Part shown: positions 21,880-33,700 of the stretch, in pieces | Numbering within the stretch: position 1 is the stretch's first letter | Layout: every line of letters begins with the position of its first letter | DNA from: Eurosta solidaginis | Lineage: Eukaryota; Arthropoda; Insecta; Diptera; Tephritidae | Length of the DNA: 64,000 bases | Direction of reading: 5' to 3' | Assembly (NCBI RefSeq): GCF_040869045.1 | Contig: NC_090319.1 | Span: 300,688,998-300,752,997 of the forward strand | Notes under the pieces: generated by a model | Seen by the model: the letters and a program-made list of their open reading frames with translations, nothing else | Databases searched by the model: none | What the model was told of the DNA's origin: nothing | Position numbers and translations under genes: made by a program

Positions 21880-22246
21880 TTTTTAGCGGCGGCAGATTAC
21901 TAAACGTCCAAAAGGAAAACCTCATTTATAGGGAAGGTTCCACGCCCCTTTTTCCCAATTCAACATTTTCTTGGCGGTGTTAGGGATTGACTTCATATAA
22001 CTCCTTACTGAATTTCAATGTTCTGGCATGTATACCTTCAGAGTTATGCAGTACCAAAGATTCCATTTGTATGGGAGGTCCCACGCCCCTTTTGTATATC
22101 GAAATTATTTTTTTCCTAAAACCTTACTTTTGATCGAAGGAACCTATAGCCAAAATTTGGTGATGATTGAATTGCGGGAAATACGTTTCCATAGCGAACA
22201 CACACCCACACACACACACACACAGAATTTGATTTTTATATATATA
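21880..22246 (-). mobile_element. Second Helitron 5'-end block, minus
   Basis: The segment repeats the 5' structure of the neighbouring Helitron: minus-strand text TATATATATAAAAATCAAATT, a (GT)n run (plus-strand (CA)n at 22199-22223), then cgtatttcccgcaattcaat and accaaattttggctataggt. It also holds gggaggtcccacgccccttt. Probably a second, 5' Helitron fragment adjacent to the first. Confidence 0.6.
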
Positions 22247-22489
22247 AATTTTTCAGTACGGTAATGTGAAAAAATGGTGCTTTCTTTCACTTCGATACGA
22301 CAAAAGTATTTGGATACTCGATCTCTTAAAATATCTTTGGTAATCACAGTCTTGCGCTATCTAGGCATAGTTAGCCTTTCTGCATATCAACTTTCACACA
22401 ACACTCTGGAAGTTTTCTTTTTAGTTGATTCGTTTTGTTAATTTTCGACTGGGTTGATGATTGATGTATATTGGAACGATTTACCGTTT

Positions 22490-22556
22490 TATTTGGAGAC
22501 AAACCGATTTTGGCGTTGTGCCATCTTCAGTATGATTTTTCGGTTTGTCTCCAAAT
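22490..22556. repeat. Inverted repeat (hairpin), 18-bp arms
   Basis: atttggagacaaaccgat and the complement atcggtttgtctccaaat-like arm (ttcggtttgtctccaaat) enclose about 31 nt. Perhaps part of a small DNA transposon, but no target duplication is visible. Confidence 0.7.
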
Positions 22557-22644
22557 TTGACATTTAACAACACACCAAATAAGGTTTAGTAAACCGTTAG
22601 TTTAAAAACCGCAATTTGTGGTGCTGTTTTATATAAAAACCAAA

Positions 22645-22708
22645 TTAGACTTGAGCCCAGGACGTTCAGTATGAAGAGCGCAACGCGCTACCACCACACG
22701 CTGCAGCT
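22645..22708 (-). other. tRNA-like SINE head (A and B box), minus
   Basis: The minus strand reads gcagcgtgtggtggtagcgc (A-box-like TGGTGGTAGCG) and, about 35 nt later, cctgggctcaagtctaa (B-box-like GGGCTCAAGTC). Spacing and motifs fit an RNA polymerase III promoter of a tRNA-derived SINE, but no cloverleaf or SINE body can be defended. Confidence 0.4.
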
Positions 22709-23317
22709 TGCTGTTTACATCTGCCATTACTCAATATAACGAACAGCGGGTTTTGAGAGCATAATAATTTGAAAAACTTTGATGTGCCCGACGCTGCATC
22801 AAAAATTATATGTGTTGGGCCTATAACGTTGTAGGTTTTGAGAACATAATAAGTTCAAGAACGCCTATCACTTGCTATGTGTGAGTGCGCTTTAAGTAAA
22901 CAAAGAAAATATTAAATGCACGAAGAAGCGAAACGCATAAATGCCAAACTTTGTAATAATTATCAGCAACTAATTCTATTTTTATCCAATATACTTCGCT
23001 GTCTTATGGGTTGTGCACACTGAGTATCGTTATATGTGTTGCTCTGAGGCACTTTCATACGGTTCGCCCGCATTGTTACAGTGGATCAGTTGTTGGATTT
23101 GTACAGCGGCATCAATGTCGTTGTAAATATGAATATGTTGCGAGTGTTAATTTTTTTTTTAAATAGTAAAAAAATGAGGGTTTCTATTTGAATGCAAGAA
23201 CTTTTTTATTGAATCACTAAGTAAATAGCGCTAGTTTAAAATTAGCATAGAACTATTCCACTAGCAGTTAGTACAGATTCTGAACTTCACCTGTCTTTGT
23301 TGACATTGTAAATTCCT
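22709..23317. other. No recognisable feature
   Basis: AT-rich with one T-run (about 23152-23160). No signature identified. Confidence 0.45.
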
Positions 23318-23450
23318 ATAGAGTGGCAATTATCCCACTAGTTCGTTGAATTTGGACTTCGATTCCCATATGAAACCATGCGCTCTTCCGACCATATTTT
23401 GCTAAGGTGTTGATGCTTGCTTTTACCAACTCTTCTCCTCGGAATTTACA
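23318..23450 (-). pseudogene. Possible RTE-like RT remnant
   Basis: Minus-strand residues FRGEELVKASINTLAKYGRK align loosely with the KYGGEELVRRMHQL segment seen at 63660-63730. Short and diverged. Confidence 0.3.
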
Positions 23451-23464
23451 GAACAGTCTCGTTG

Positions 23465-23985
23465 TTGCTGTTGTTGGTTTTGTAGCATTGCTGCGCCCCA
23501 TCCAATAGGTGCAACTACTCACAAATTGCCATCAAAATCCTCTAACAGGAGTCCGAGGAAGCTTGCTGTTTCACATTGGAATTGAAAAGATGGTTGGAGT
23601 AAAGTTGGGACACTTCATGGACATACATTGGGTTTCTCGACAAATAAGAGTTTAATCTATTACAATATACTGATCGAAGTTGAGCTGGAGTGACGCGCGT
23701 CTTCCTGGGGAGGTTGCTTTATCAACTGAAAGTTTCGGGTATTTCTCTCCAAAAACGGGGCTCACCGGGCAATATCCGCCATAGTAGACCGACGACTTTT
23801 TGTGGATACCTCTGAGGACCTTTTCCTGCTCATTTTCTTCAAACGGCTGAATTCTTATGTGGCGGATTTGTTCGTAATTATGTACATGACTTCTTAAGTT
23901 CATGGGAGACGGAGCCTCTTCATGTTTGTTGGGATGCCCAGGTTTCTAGCCATTCAGTAAAAGCTGTTTGAACTGTTCGAAATCG
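23465..23985 (-). pseudogene. Jockey-type LINE C-terminal fragment, minus
   Basis: From 23985 downward: KPGHPNKHEEAPSPMNLRSH-like text, YEQIRHIRIQPFEENEQEKV, VFGEKYPKLSVDKAT, RRASLQLNFDQY, then the 3' UTR (ggatggggcgcagcaatgc) and a CAA-rich tail at about 23465-23490. Compared with 4958-5540 it lacks the CPAC zinc-knuckle segment and has several stops. Confidence 0.75.
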
Positions 23986-24255
23986 GGAGACGTTAATATA
24001 GCTTATATGGTAATTACAAGTTTTTTAAAAACAAAGAAAAAAACTGGAAAATAGCTTCACATTTTGCGTTGTCACGAAGTCAATTATTGTTGGGGTATAA
24101 AACCGGACCTTTTCTTTGTATTGAGCTGTTTTACACAGAAAGGGGTTTCGACACTTGATCCTTTTTTGCACGCAACTCCTCAATTGTCTCTAAGTTTAAC
24201 ATTTTTTGTTGCTATTCCTTTTATACAAAATTGGGTTCATATGTATATTATATAT
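23986..24255. other. No recognisable feature
   Basis: AT-rich sequence between a LINE fragment and a TIR element; no signature. Confidence 0.4.
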
Positions 24256-24506
24256 GGAATATTTTCAGGCGTGTTGAGCAGAACTTGATTAGTAACATTG
24301 GATTTTTTAGCACTGCGTTATTAGCAATGCTTGCGCTGTCCACTATTTTATCAATATTATTTATATTTATTAAATTAGCGAGACAGGTTTATATTGGTCT
24401 ATACAATTTTTTTTGTTATTTGTAGTAGAGAAAAAATGCGATAGTTACTGGGACATGTTTCCTATGTTACTAATAAAGTTCTGTTGAACACGCCTGAAAA
24501 TATTCC
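24256..24506. mobile_element. TIR element (MITE), 251 bp
   Basis: Arms of about 47 bp (24256-24302 and 24460-24506): GGAATATTTTCAGGCGTGTT, then (g/c)a(g/a)cagaactt, attagtaacat. Four or so mismatches between arms. Interior AT-rich, non-coding. No clear TSD. Confidence 0.8.
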
Positions 24507-24545
24507 ACACAATTTGGATTAAAATCATATAGTACAAATAAATAC

Positions 24546-25077
24546 TGTAACGAATTTCGGGAAGTTCCGCTTATTTGCAATCTTCTGCTAACATTCGTAC
24601 TGCTAAATTGTTGAATAAATAACTCCAATATTCAATCATGCAAAATGCTCGTTATTAGAGTACTTTGAAAATACTTCACAATATCACTTATACTTCGCAA
24701 CCAATAGCGTGCTTAAATGAAACTGATTACTGCCTATTCAGCTTTCGCTCCTTTTATACTCTCTGCTGTCTCGTTCGCATACTTCTAGGCGTTTCTTCTG
24801 CTAGAATTTTCTACTTGGTTACCAGCTATACGCGTCGCGTGTGTATCTGTAGTTTATAGCTTCTCGCATAGCCATATGCGCGTGTATATGTGAGTAATGA
24901 TGATTGCATACTTTTGTGAGTAGCTCAGATATATGCATGTGTTTGTGCGTAGCTCTCCGCTGCTTGTATGTACATATGTATAGACATAATGATTGTTTTG
25001 TTTATGTACATTCATGTGACTCCTTAGTATCGACTTAGAGATGATATTATCCCTTAGTGTTGCTAATATTCATCACA
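24546..25077 (-). mobile_element. Solo LTR (TGTGATG...TTACA), minus, ATAC TSD
   Basis: Same LTR family as 9571-10042 in opposite orientation: ends TGTAACGAATTTCGGG and ...CTAATATTCATCACA on the plus strand. Flanked by a perfect 4-bp repeat ATAC (24542-24545, 25078-25081). The minus-strand TATA box (complement of ttttatactctctg, about 24755) is conserved. No internal region remains, consistent with LTR-LTR recombination. Confidence 0.8.
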
Positions 25078-25094
25078 ATACCTATAAATACAAA

Positions 25095-25272
25095 TAAATA
25101 GGTAAATACAAGGCGCGATAACCTTTTGGCCGAGCTTCTCTTCCAATTTGCGTCGTGCTCCTTTTAATTTTTCCTAAGAATTGGCTGGACAGTACGTAGA
25201 TGTTTTGTGCGGACTCCGAACGGCATCTGCAAGGCAGATGAGTTTCCACTGAGAAACTTTTCATGTCAAAAA
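25095..25272 (-). mobile_element. Family B SINE fragment, minus, head-truncated
   Basis: Contains aaggcgcgataacc, ggccgagcttctcttccaat, cgtcgtgctccttttaat and gactccgaacggcatctgca, with an AT-rich (AAATA)-type tail at about 25078-25112. It is cut at 25272 by a hairpin MITE, so the tRNA-like head is missing. Confidence 0.8.
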
Positions 25273-25458
25273 TCATCAATCTAGGGCGTTGATTACACAA
25301 TTAAATAAAAGCGTTGGACGCGTCAAATTTCTATTGATAGTCATATATATATAAGCCCAACTGAACTTTAATCAGGTTATGCTACGTCTCACATTTTTAG
25401 AAATTTCACGCGCCTAACGCTTTTATTTAATTGTCGGATAAACGCACTAGATTGATGA
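25273..25458. mobile_element. Hairpin MITE, 186 bp, ~60-bp arms
   Basis: Left arm TCATCAATCTAGGGCGTTGA, ttac, ACAATTAAATAAAAGCGTTG, then gacgcgt...aaatttct; right arm is its complement with about seven differences. The loop is about 65 nt. No coding capacity. It abuts a family B SINE fragment. Confidence 0.8.
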
Positions 25459-25484
25459 GGAGTGTGATGACTAGTATCTAGTTT

Positions 25485-25570
25485 ACGCCGATCACTTTAT
25501 CGGCGGCGGCGGCGTAGGCTCTATTATATACCGACGGCGGCGGCGTGGGCGGCGCGCCGACGTACGCCGG
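25485..25570. repeat. CGG-rich block, left
   Basis: GC-rich text (ttatcggcggcggcggcgta; ccgacggcggcggcgtgggc; cgacgtacgccgg) in AT-rich surroundings. A comparable block lies inverted at 29170-29282. Confidence 0.7.
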
Positions 25571-25739
25571 TGTTCTTACTTTAAGCTTGATTTTTCTATT
25601 TAAAAAAATAATATTTAGGAAAAGTTTTGTTTGTATGTATTTAAGAAAATCGACGTGTTGGCCATTTCTGAAAGATCCGGGGTTTTTACCTCAAGATCTC
25701 GCAGACCGTTCAGCAATTTTCAGGAGTAGTTCATTGCGG

Positions 25740-26000
25740 AGGGATTGTCCCTCGTTCGCTTACTCCAGAGAGGCTTCGAACCTAACCCCGGTCTTTGGAA
25801 TTGGTACTGCTGCGTCTGCTGGAAAGAAATAGAGATACATAAAATAGTCACACTTTTGTCTGGGTATCTCGTGCAAAGCGTAGTTTCACCTGGGGTTAAT
25901 AATAATGGTCGCGAACACAATTTCTTTAAATCATTTGTGGCTCCTTGGCGGTCACGCTCAAAGGCGACTTACGGTTGCTTCTAATAGTCGATTAATACTC
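25740..26000 (+). pseudogene. Jockey-type LINE ORF2 N-terminal remnant
   Basis: The plus-strand frame includes LLQRGFEPNPGLWNWYCCVC. An EPNPG...W.CCVC zinc-binding start followed by an FVAPW segment resembles the N-terminus I know from jockey-type ORF2 proteins. The reading frame breaks soon after, and similarity to about 26300 is uncertain. Confidence 0.5.
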
Positions 26001-26812
26001 ATGACTCTCGTGGCACAGGGCGCCTCCAGTTGTTTCGGCTGTTTTTAAGAGCTACAATTCCCGATGTGCGAACAGTAGCAATCCCTACCACCGGTCGCTA
26101 CCACTCCTCTTGACCCTTACACCATATGCCAGCACAGAAGCTATAGGACTGCGACTTCGAACTCATACCTTCATCGACGGTACTTTCCTAGAACCACCAG
26201 AGAAACATCTTGAAACGTTAGGATTCGGCCAAAGATGCCACCCTCGAAATCATAAGCAGCCTAAGTGGATGTCATTGCGTAAGGGGTGAAAATAGTATAA
26301 TCTTCGGCACATCTACATAATTAAAATTTTACAAGAACCCTGGATAAAATTTTTAAAATGTAGACCAAAGCTTGCAGACGTTTGTGTTCACAACATTGAT
26401 TTCGATAGTCTTCGTTAATTCAAAACGATATTTTAGAATGAAAGTCGACCGATTTGATGTTGAAAGATGTTAACTGCTGTTTTCCGGCCTTATGGTATAA
26501 GAGCTAATTATGGATGAACGCGTAGCTTCAGTTTTCAGACTAGTTCGACTGTCGACTACGTCTTGGGAAAGCTTCTGCTTCACCACCTTTTTTGGGTAAT
26601 TTGCTTTTTTTTAACAACTTGGGGACAATTTGAAAACATGTTCGCCTTGGGTCATTTTATTTGAATTCATTGTTCATTATTAATTTTTTGAAAAAAGTAT
26701 GCAAAGTAACCATATAAATTTATTATATAACTTTTCTTTTAGTGTTTTGTTTTAATAACTTGGTGAATTGGGTGGTGCAAAATCCGTGTTAAGCTGACAT
26801 CGAAAACGCCTG
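26001..26812. other. Unassigned, possibly further LINE debris
   Basis: Short stretches to about 26300 could continue the LINE remnant. The remainder is AT-rich with nothing recognised. Confidence 0.35.
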
Positions 26813-27000
26813 TTTTTATACCCAGCTGTACTTGTGCACAGGGTATTATAACTTTGATTGGATAACGGTTGGTTGTACAGGTATAAAGGAATCGATATAG
26901 ATATAGACTTCCATATCGTCAGTATCGAAAAAAATTTGATTGAGCCATGTCCGTTCGTCCGTCTGTCTGTCTGTCCGTTAACACATTAACTTGAGTAGGA

Positions 27001-27907
27001 GGACGTGTCGAATCTCCAATCTGATTTAGATAATGTCGCGATTTGGTGTAAACGAAATAAACTAAATTTAAATATTAAAAAATGCTCACATGTCTCCTAC
27101 TCTAAGTCTCGCTGTCTTCTGCCTACATCTTACAATATTGATGGGCTTCCACTATCCACTTTAAGCGAAATTATCGATCTAGGTGTTGTATTCGATTCCA
27201 AATTTCTGTTTCACAGACATTTGAGCTACGTAATTGCAAAGGCATATTCAACACTTGCATTCATTAGACGTTTTGGCTCTGACTTTTCTGATCCCTACAC
27301 TTTAAAATTGCTGTACACCTCGCTTGTACATTCCAAATTAGAATACGCTGTTTTTATCTGGAGACCATACTATGATTGTCATATTAAGAGGCTTGAGCGA
27401 GTTCAAAAAGTGTTTGTCCGCTTTGCGTTGCGGTCATTACTCTTCAGATACCCGATTCCCCCTTATAGGAGTCGTTGTTTGCTTATTAGCTTAAAGTCCT
27501 TAGATACTAGACGGTCCATTCTGTCCCTCACTTTTGTGTTCGACTTAATAAGTGGATTAATTGGCTGTCCCTTCTTGCTTGAGAGAATACGTTTTAATAT
27601 CCCGCAGTGGAGTTTACGGAATCACGATATTTTCTGGTTGGACTTTGTTAGAACTAATTACGCAACTAATGCTCCGATTTTTAGAGCTTTGAAAGAATTT
27701 AATTCGCTTATGAACCCTGGAAATCTTGATTTTTCCTCTACGAAGGAAGTATTTAAACAAAGATTAAATGAACTTTTTCTTACCTAATTAGTTTTTAAGT
27801 TAAAATAATAATGGTTGTTATTTTTTTAGATGCTTTTTCTTCTTGTAATCTGTGTGAAAATTTTTTATATTTTCTAGATTAATATTGAAATAAATAAATA
27901 AATAAAT
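27001..27907 (+). mobile_element. 5'-truncated CR1-like LINE with (AATA)n tail
   Basis: A 906-bp insertion in DINE-1 copy C made of an open LINE coding segment, about 100 bp of 3' UTR and a terminal (AATA)n tail (about 27888-27907). 5' truncation and a simple tail are hallmarks of target-primed reverse transcription. The intact frame implies a fairly recent insertion. Confidence 0.8.
27005..27787 (+). CDS. LINE reverse transcriptase thumb/C-terminal region, truncated ORF
   Basis: A 260-codon frame without internal stops. It begins inside the RT palm just after the catalytic box (LQSDLDNVAIWCKRNKLNLN), continues through IDLGVVFDSKFLFHRHL (palm end) and the thumb (LLYTSLVHSKLEYAVFIWRP, RLERVQKVFVRFALR), and runs to a natural stop after FKQRLNELFLT. 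It has no real start codon; the annotated start is only the truncation edge (GTG). CR1/jockey-supergroup by motif style. No independent function is expected. Confidence 0.75.
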   Translation: MSNLQSDLDNVAIWCKRNKLNLNIKKCSHVSYSKSRCLLPTSYNIDGLPLSTLSEIIDLGVVFDSKFLFHRHLSYVIAKAYSTLAFIRRFGSDFSDPYTLKLLYTSLVHSKLEYAVFIWRPYYDCHIKRLERVQKVFVRFALRSLLFRYPIPPYRSRCLLISLKSLDTRRSILSLTFVFDLISGLIGCPFLLERIRFNIPQWSLRNHDIFWLDFVRTNYATNAPIFRALKEFNSLMNPGNLDFSSTKEVFKQRLNELFLT

Positions 27908-29169
27908 ATTCAGATATCTTCTCCAAATTTAGTACACGAGCTTATCTGAACCCAGAATAGATGGGTATTGAAAATGAGCGAAATCGGATGATAACCACGC
28001 CTCCCACTTTTTATATATAACATTTTGGAAAACACAAACAACCTGATTATTTAGTAAATAATACACCTAGAATGTTGAAATCTGACGTGTGCACTGATAT
28101 TTAGACTCTTGATAATAATTTGAAAAATTTTTTTAAATGGGCGTGGCACCGCCCACTTGTGATAAAAACAATTTTACAAATATTATTAATCATAAATCAA
28201 AAATCGTTAAACCTATCGTAACAAAATTCCGCAGAGAGGTTGCCTTTACTATAAGGAATGCTTTGAAGAAAATTTAACGAAATCGGTTAAGGACCACGCC
28301 CACTTTTATATAAAAGATTTTTAAAAGGGTCGTAGACGAAAATAATAAGCAATATCTTAGCGAAATGAGCTTTGTATCAATAGAACTTTACTTTCTAAAT
28401 TGAATTATAACATTAAATTGGAAAACACTAAAATTTTTTGAAATAGGTGTGGCACCGCCCCTTTTTCGTCTAAACAATTTTCAATGTTTCGGGAACCATA
28501 ACTCGAAGAAAAATTTGGTGAACACATATGCCTTTTAACAGGAAATATTTTCAGTAAAAATGGACTAAATCGGTTAAATCGCCTTCTTTTATATAAAAAA
28601 CTTTGTAAAAGTGCGCAGATGCAGGTAATAAGCTATTTCTAGTAAAAATAGGAAAATTTCGTTAATAACCCTGCCCTTTTTTGTAATAACGCTTTTTAGT
28701 ACAATGGCACTTGTGTGTTTATGTTTATTGTTCTGTTATATTTTTATTTTAAAATAAACAGTAGGGAAATTCCCATATCTGAAGGAAAACTGCATTATTA
28801 CCCGGTCAAGGTCATTGGTGTTAGCTTCTGTATCTTTTTTGCCTCTTTTTAAACGATAATTAGTTCAGAATAGAACCATATGTATGTATATATACCTATT
28901 ATTGCGCAGCCTGGTAACACTATTAAGCACACAAAACAAACAACAACAACATTTCAAGTGTACAGCTGGGTATGTTTCGGTTTCACCCGAACTTAGACTT
29001 CCTTACTTGTTTAAAATAACTTTTGAACAGTTAGAAATAGTTAAATTTGGCAATTAGTTTCTTATAGCTGGCAGTGATGCGCATCCGTTGATACCACTTT
29101 CGACCATAACTGACAAATTTTCGACATGAACAATAAATGGCCTAAACAGTCTTAAACGAGTAGAAAATA

Positions 29170-29282
29170 TAGTAACGCGCCGGACGCCGCCGCCGCCGCG
29201 CCGATATTTTTGACATTCGGCGGCGGCGTGAGAAAAACGACTAAAATCGGCGGCGGCGTTTATCGGCGGCGTATATCTCTAG
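29170..29282. repeat. CGG-rich block, right
   Basis: gccggacgccgccgccgccg, cggcggcggcgtgag and cggcggcgtttatcggcggc within AT-rich DNA. The outer edge (tatatctctagtacc) is roughly inverted relative to the left block's outer edge (actagtatctagtttacgcc). Confidence 0.7.
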
Positions 29283-29490
29283 TACCTAGGACCTACCTAA
29301 TTATTTTCTAGCTTTTAGTATTATTATTACTTCATGTAAGTATTGTTTGCAATAAAACCATTTAACTTAAATTTGTTTTAATTATTTAATTTTTTAATAA
29401 TTTTATTATGAAATTTGATTTCTATATAACTTCACTAATGGATTGCGTCTATTTTTGTAATTTGCATAAATACAAAGATTTTGTGCAATT
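29283..29490. other. No recognisable feature
   Basis: AT-rich linker between the CGG block and DINE-1 copy D. Confidence 0.4.
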
Positions 29491-30789
29491 TTTATACTCA
29501 GTTGAGCAGAGCTCACAGAGTATATTAAGTTTGATTGGATAACGGTTGGTTGTACATATATAAAGGAATCGAGATAGATATAGACTTCCATATATCAAAA
29601 TAATCAGGATCGAACCAAGTTTCGTCGCTCCGTCCGTCCGTTAACACGATAACTTGAGTAAATTTTGAGGTATTTTGATGAAATTTGGTATGTAGGTTCC
29701 TGAGCACTCATCTCAGATCGCTATTTAAAATGAACGATATCGGACTATAACCACGCCCACTTTTTCGATATCGAAAATTTCGAAAACCCGAAAAAGTGCG
29801 ATAATTCATTACAAAAGACAGCTAAAGCGACGAAACTTGGTAGATGAGTTGAACTTATGACGCAGAATAGAAAATTAGTAAAATTTTGGACAATGGGCGT
29901 GGCACCGCCCACTTTTAAAAGACGGTAATTTAAAAGTTTTGCAAGCTGTAATTTGGCAGTCGTTGAAGATATCATGATGAAATTTGGCAGGAACATTACT
30001 CCTATTACTATATGTACGCTTAATAAAAATTAGCAAAATCGGAGAAGGACCACGCCCACTTTTAAAAAAATTTTTTTTAAAGTAAAATTTTAACAAACAA
30101 GTTAATATCTTTACAGTATATATGTAAATTATGTCAACATTCAACTCCAGTAATGATATGGTGCAACAAAATACAAAAATAAAAGAAAATTTCAAAATGG
30201 GCGTGGCTCCGCACTTTTTCATTTAATTTGTCTAGGATACTTTTAACGCCATAAGTCGAACAAAAATTAACCAATCCTTTTGAAATTTGGTAGGGGCATA
30301 GATTTTATGACGTTAACTGTTTTCTGTGAAAATGGGCGGAATCGGTTAATGCCACGCCCAGTTTTTATACACAGTCATCCGTCTGTCCTTCCGCATGGCC
30401 GTTAACACGATAACTTGAGCAAAAATCGACATATCTTTAATGAACTTAGTTCACGTGGTTACTTGAACTCACTTTATCTTGGTATAAAAAATGAACGAAA
30501 TCCGACTATGACCACGCCCACTTTTTCGATATCGAAAATTACGAAAAATCGAAAATATGCCATAATTCTATACCAAATACGAAACAAGGGATGAAACATG
30601 GTAAGGTAATTGAATTGTTTTATTGACGCGAAATATAACTTTAGAAAAAACTTTGTAAAATGGTTGTGACACCTACCATATTAAGTAGAAGAAAATGAAA
30701 AAGTTCTGCAGGGCGAAATAAAAAACCCTTAAAATCTTGGCAGGTATTACATATATAAATAAATTAGCGGTATCCAACAGATAATGTTC

Positions 30790-33700
30790 TGGGTCACCCT
30801 GGTCCACATTTTGGTCGATATCTGGAAAACGCCTTCACATATACAACTACCACCACTCCTCTCATTAATACCTTTAATTTGATACCCATATCGTACAAAC
30901 TCATTCTAGAGTCACCCCTGGTCCACCTTTATGGCGATATCTCGAAAAGGCGTCCACCTATAGAACTAAGCCTCACGCCCTTTTAAAATACTCATTAACA
31001 CCTTTCGTTTGACACCCATATTGTACAAACGTATTCTAGAGTCACCCCTGGTCCACCTTTATGGCGATATCTCGAAACGGCGTCCACCTATGGAACTAAG
31101 GAATACTCCCTTTTAAAATACTCATTAACACCTTTCATTTGATACCCATATCGTACAAACGCATTCTGGAGTCACCCCTGGTCCACCTTTATGGCGATAT
31201 CTCGAAAAGGCGACCACCTATACAACAACCACCACTCCCTTTTAAAACCCTCATTAATACCTTTAATTTGATACCCATATCGTACAAACTCATTCTAGAG
31301 TCACCCCTGGTCCACCTTTATGGCGATATCTCGAAAAGGCGTCCACCTATAGAACTAAGCCTCACGCCCTTTTAAAATACTCATTAACACCTTTCGTTTG
31401 ACACCCATATTGTACAAACGTATTCTAGAGTCACCCCTGGTCCACCTTTATGGCGATATCTCGAAACGGCGTCCACCTATGGAACTAAGGAATACTCCCT
31501 TTTAAAATACTCATTAACACCTTTCATTTGATACCCATATCGTACAAACGCATTCTGGAGTCACCCCTGGTCCACCTTTATGGCGATATCTCGAAACGGC
31601 GACCACCTATATAACAACCACCACTCCCTTTTAAAACTCTCATTAATACCTTTAATTTGATACTCATATCGTACAAACGCATTCTGGAGTCACCCCTGGT
31701 CCACCTTTATGGCGATATCTCGAAAAGGCGACCACCTATATAACAACCACCACTCCCTTTTAAAACTCTCATTAATACCTTTAATTTGACACCCATATCG
31801 TACAAACGCATTCTGGAGTCACCCCTGGTCCACCTTTATGGCGATATCTCGGAAAGGCGACCACCTATACAACAACCACCACTCCCTTTTAAAACCCTCA
31901 TTAATACCTTTAATTTGATACCCATATCGTACAAACGCATTTCGGAGTCACCCCTGGTCCACCTTAATGGCGATATCTCGAAACGGCGACCACCTATATA
32001 ACAACCACCACTCCCTTTTAAAACTCTCATTAATACCTTTAATTTGATACCCATATCGTACAAACGCATTCTGGAGTCACCCCTGGTCCACCTTTATGGC
32101 GATATCTCGAAAAGGCGACCACCTATATAACAACCACCACTCCCTTTTAAAACTCTCATTAATACCTTTAATTTGACACCCATATCGTACAAACGCATTC
32201 TGGAGTCACCCCTGGTCCACCTTTATGGCGATATCTCGAAAAGGCGACCACGTATATAACAACCACCACTCCCTTTTAAAACTCTCATTAACACCTTTCA
32301 TTTGATACCCATATCGTACAAACGCATTCTGGAGTCACCCCTGGTCCACCTTTATGGCGATATCTCGAAAAGGCGACCACCTATATAACAACCACCACTC
32401 CCTTTTAAAACTCTCATTAATACCTTTCATTTGATACCCATATCGTACAAACACATTCTAGAGTCACCCCTGGTCCACCTTTGTGGCGATATTTCGAAAC
32501 GGCGTCCACCTATAGAACTAAGGCCCACTTCCTTTTAAAATACTCATTAACACCTTTCGTTTGATGCCCATATTGTACAAACAAATTCTAGGGTCACCCC
32601 TGGTCCACCTTTATGGCGATATCTCGAAACGGCGTCCACCTATGGAACTAAGGATTACTCCCTTTTAAAATACTCATTAACACCTTTCTTTTGATACCCA
32701 TATTGTACAAACAAATTCTAGGGTCACCCCTGGTCCACCTTTATGGCGATATCTCGAAACGGCGTCCACCTATGGAACTAAGGATTACTCCCTTTTAAAA
32801 TACTCATTAACACCTTTCATTTGATACCCATATCGTACAAACGCATTCTGGAGTCACCCCTGGTCCACCTTTATGGCGATATCGCGAAAAGGCGACCACC
32901 TATACAACAACCACCACTCCCTTTTAAAACCCTCATTAATACCTTTAATTTGATACCCATATCGTACAAACACATTCTAGAGTCAACCCTGGTCCACTTT
33001 TATGGCGATATTTCGAAACGGCATCCACCTATAGAACTAAGGCCCACTCTCTTTTAAAATACTCATTAACACCATTCGTTTGATGCCCATATTGTACAAA
33101 CAAATTCTAGGGTCACCCCTGGTTCACCTTTATGGCGATATCTCGAAACGGCGTCCACCTATGGAACTAAGGATTACTCCCTTTTAAAATACTCATTAAC
33201 ACCTTTCATTTGATACCCATATCGTACAAACGCATTCTGGAGTCACCCCTGGTCCACCTTTATGGCGATATCGCGAAAAGGCGACCACCTATACAACAAC
33301 CACCACTCCCTTTTAAAACCCTCATTAATACCTTTAATTTGATACCCATATCGTACAAACACATTCTAGAGTCAACCCTGGTCCACTTTTATGGCGATAT
33401 TTCGAAACGGCATCCACCTATAGAACTAAGGCCCACTCTCTTTTAAAATACTCATTAAAACCATTCGTTTGATGCCCATATTGTACAAACAAATTCTAGG
33501 GTCACCCCTGGTTCACCTTTATGGCGATATCTCGAAACGGCGTCCACCTATGGAACTAAGGATTACTCCCTTTTAAAATACTCATTAACACCTTTCATTT
33601 GATACCCATATCGTACAAACGCATTCTGGAGTCACCCCTGGTCCACCTTTATGGCGATATCGCGAAAAGGCGACCACCTATACAACAACCACCACTCCCT

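Larger units (their letters stand above)
26813..29012 (+). mobile_element. DINE-1-like element, copy C, with nested LINE
   Basis: Starts ttttatacccagctgtactt...gggtattata (INE-1-like start) with gccatgtccgttcgtccgtc and a (GTCY)n block at about 26950-26985, and ends ...ggtttcacccgaacttagac ttccttacttg with a CGGTTTCACCCG-type hairpin. Interior motifs: accacgcccacttttatata; cgtggcaccgcccacttgtg. A truncated LINE (27001-27907) interrupts it just after the (GTCY)n block. Confidence 0.8.
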
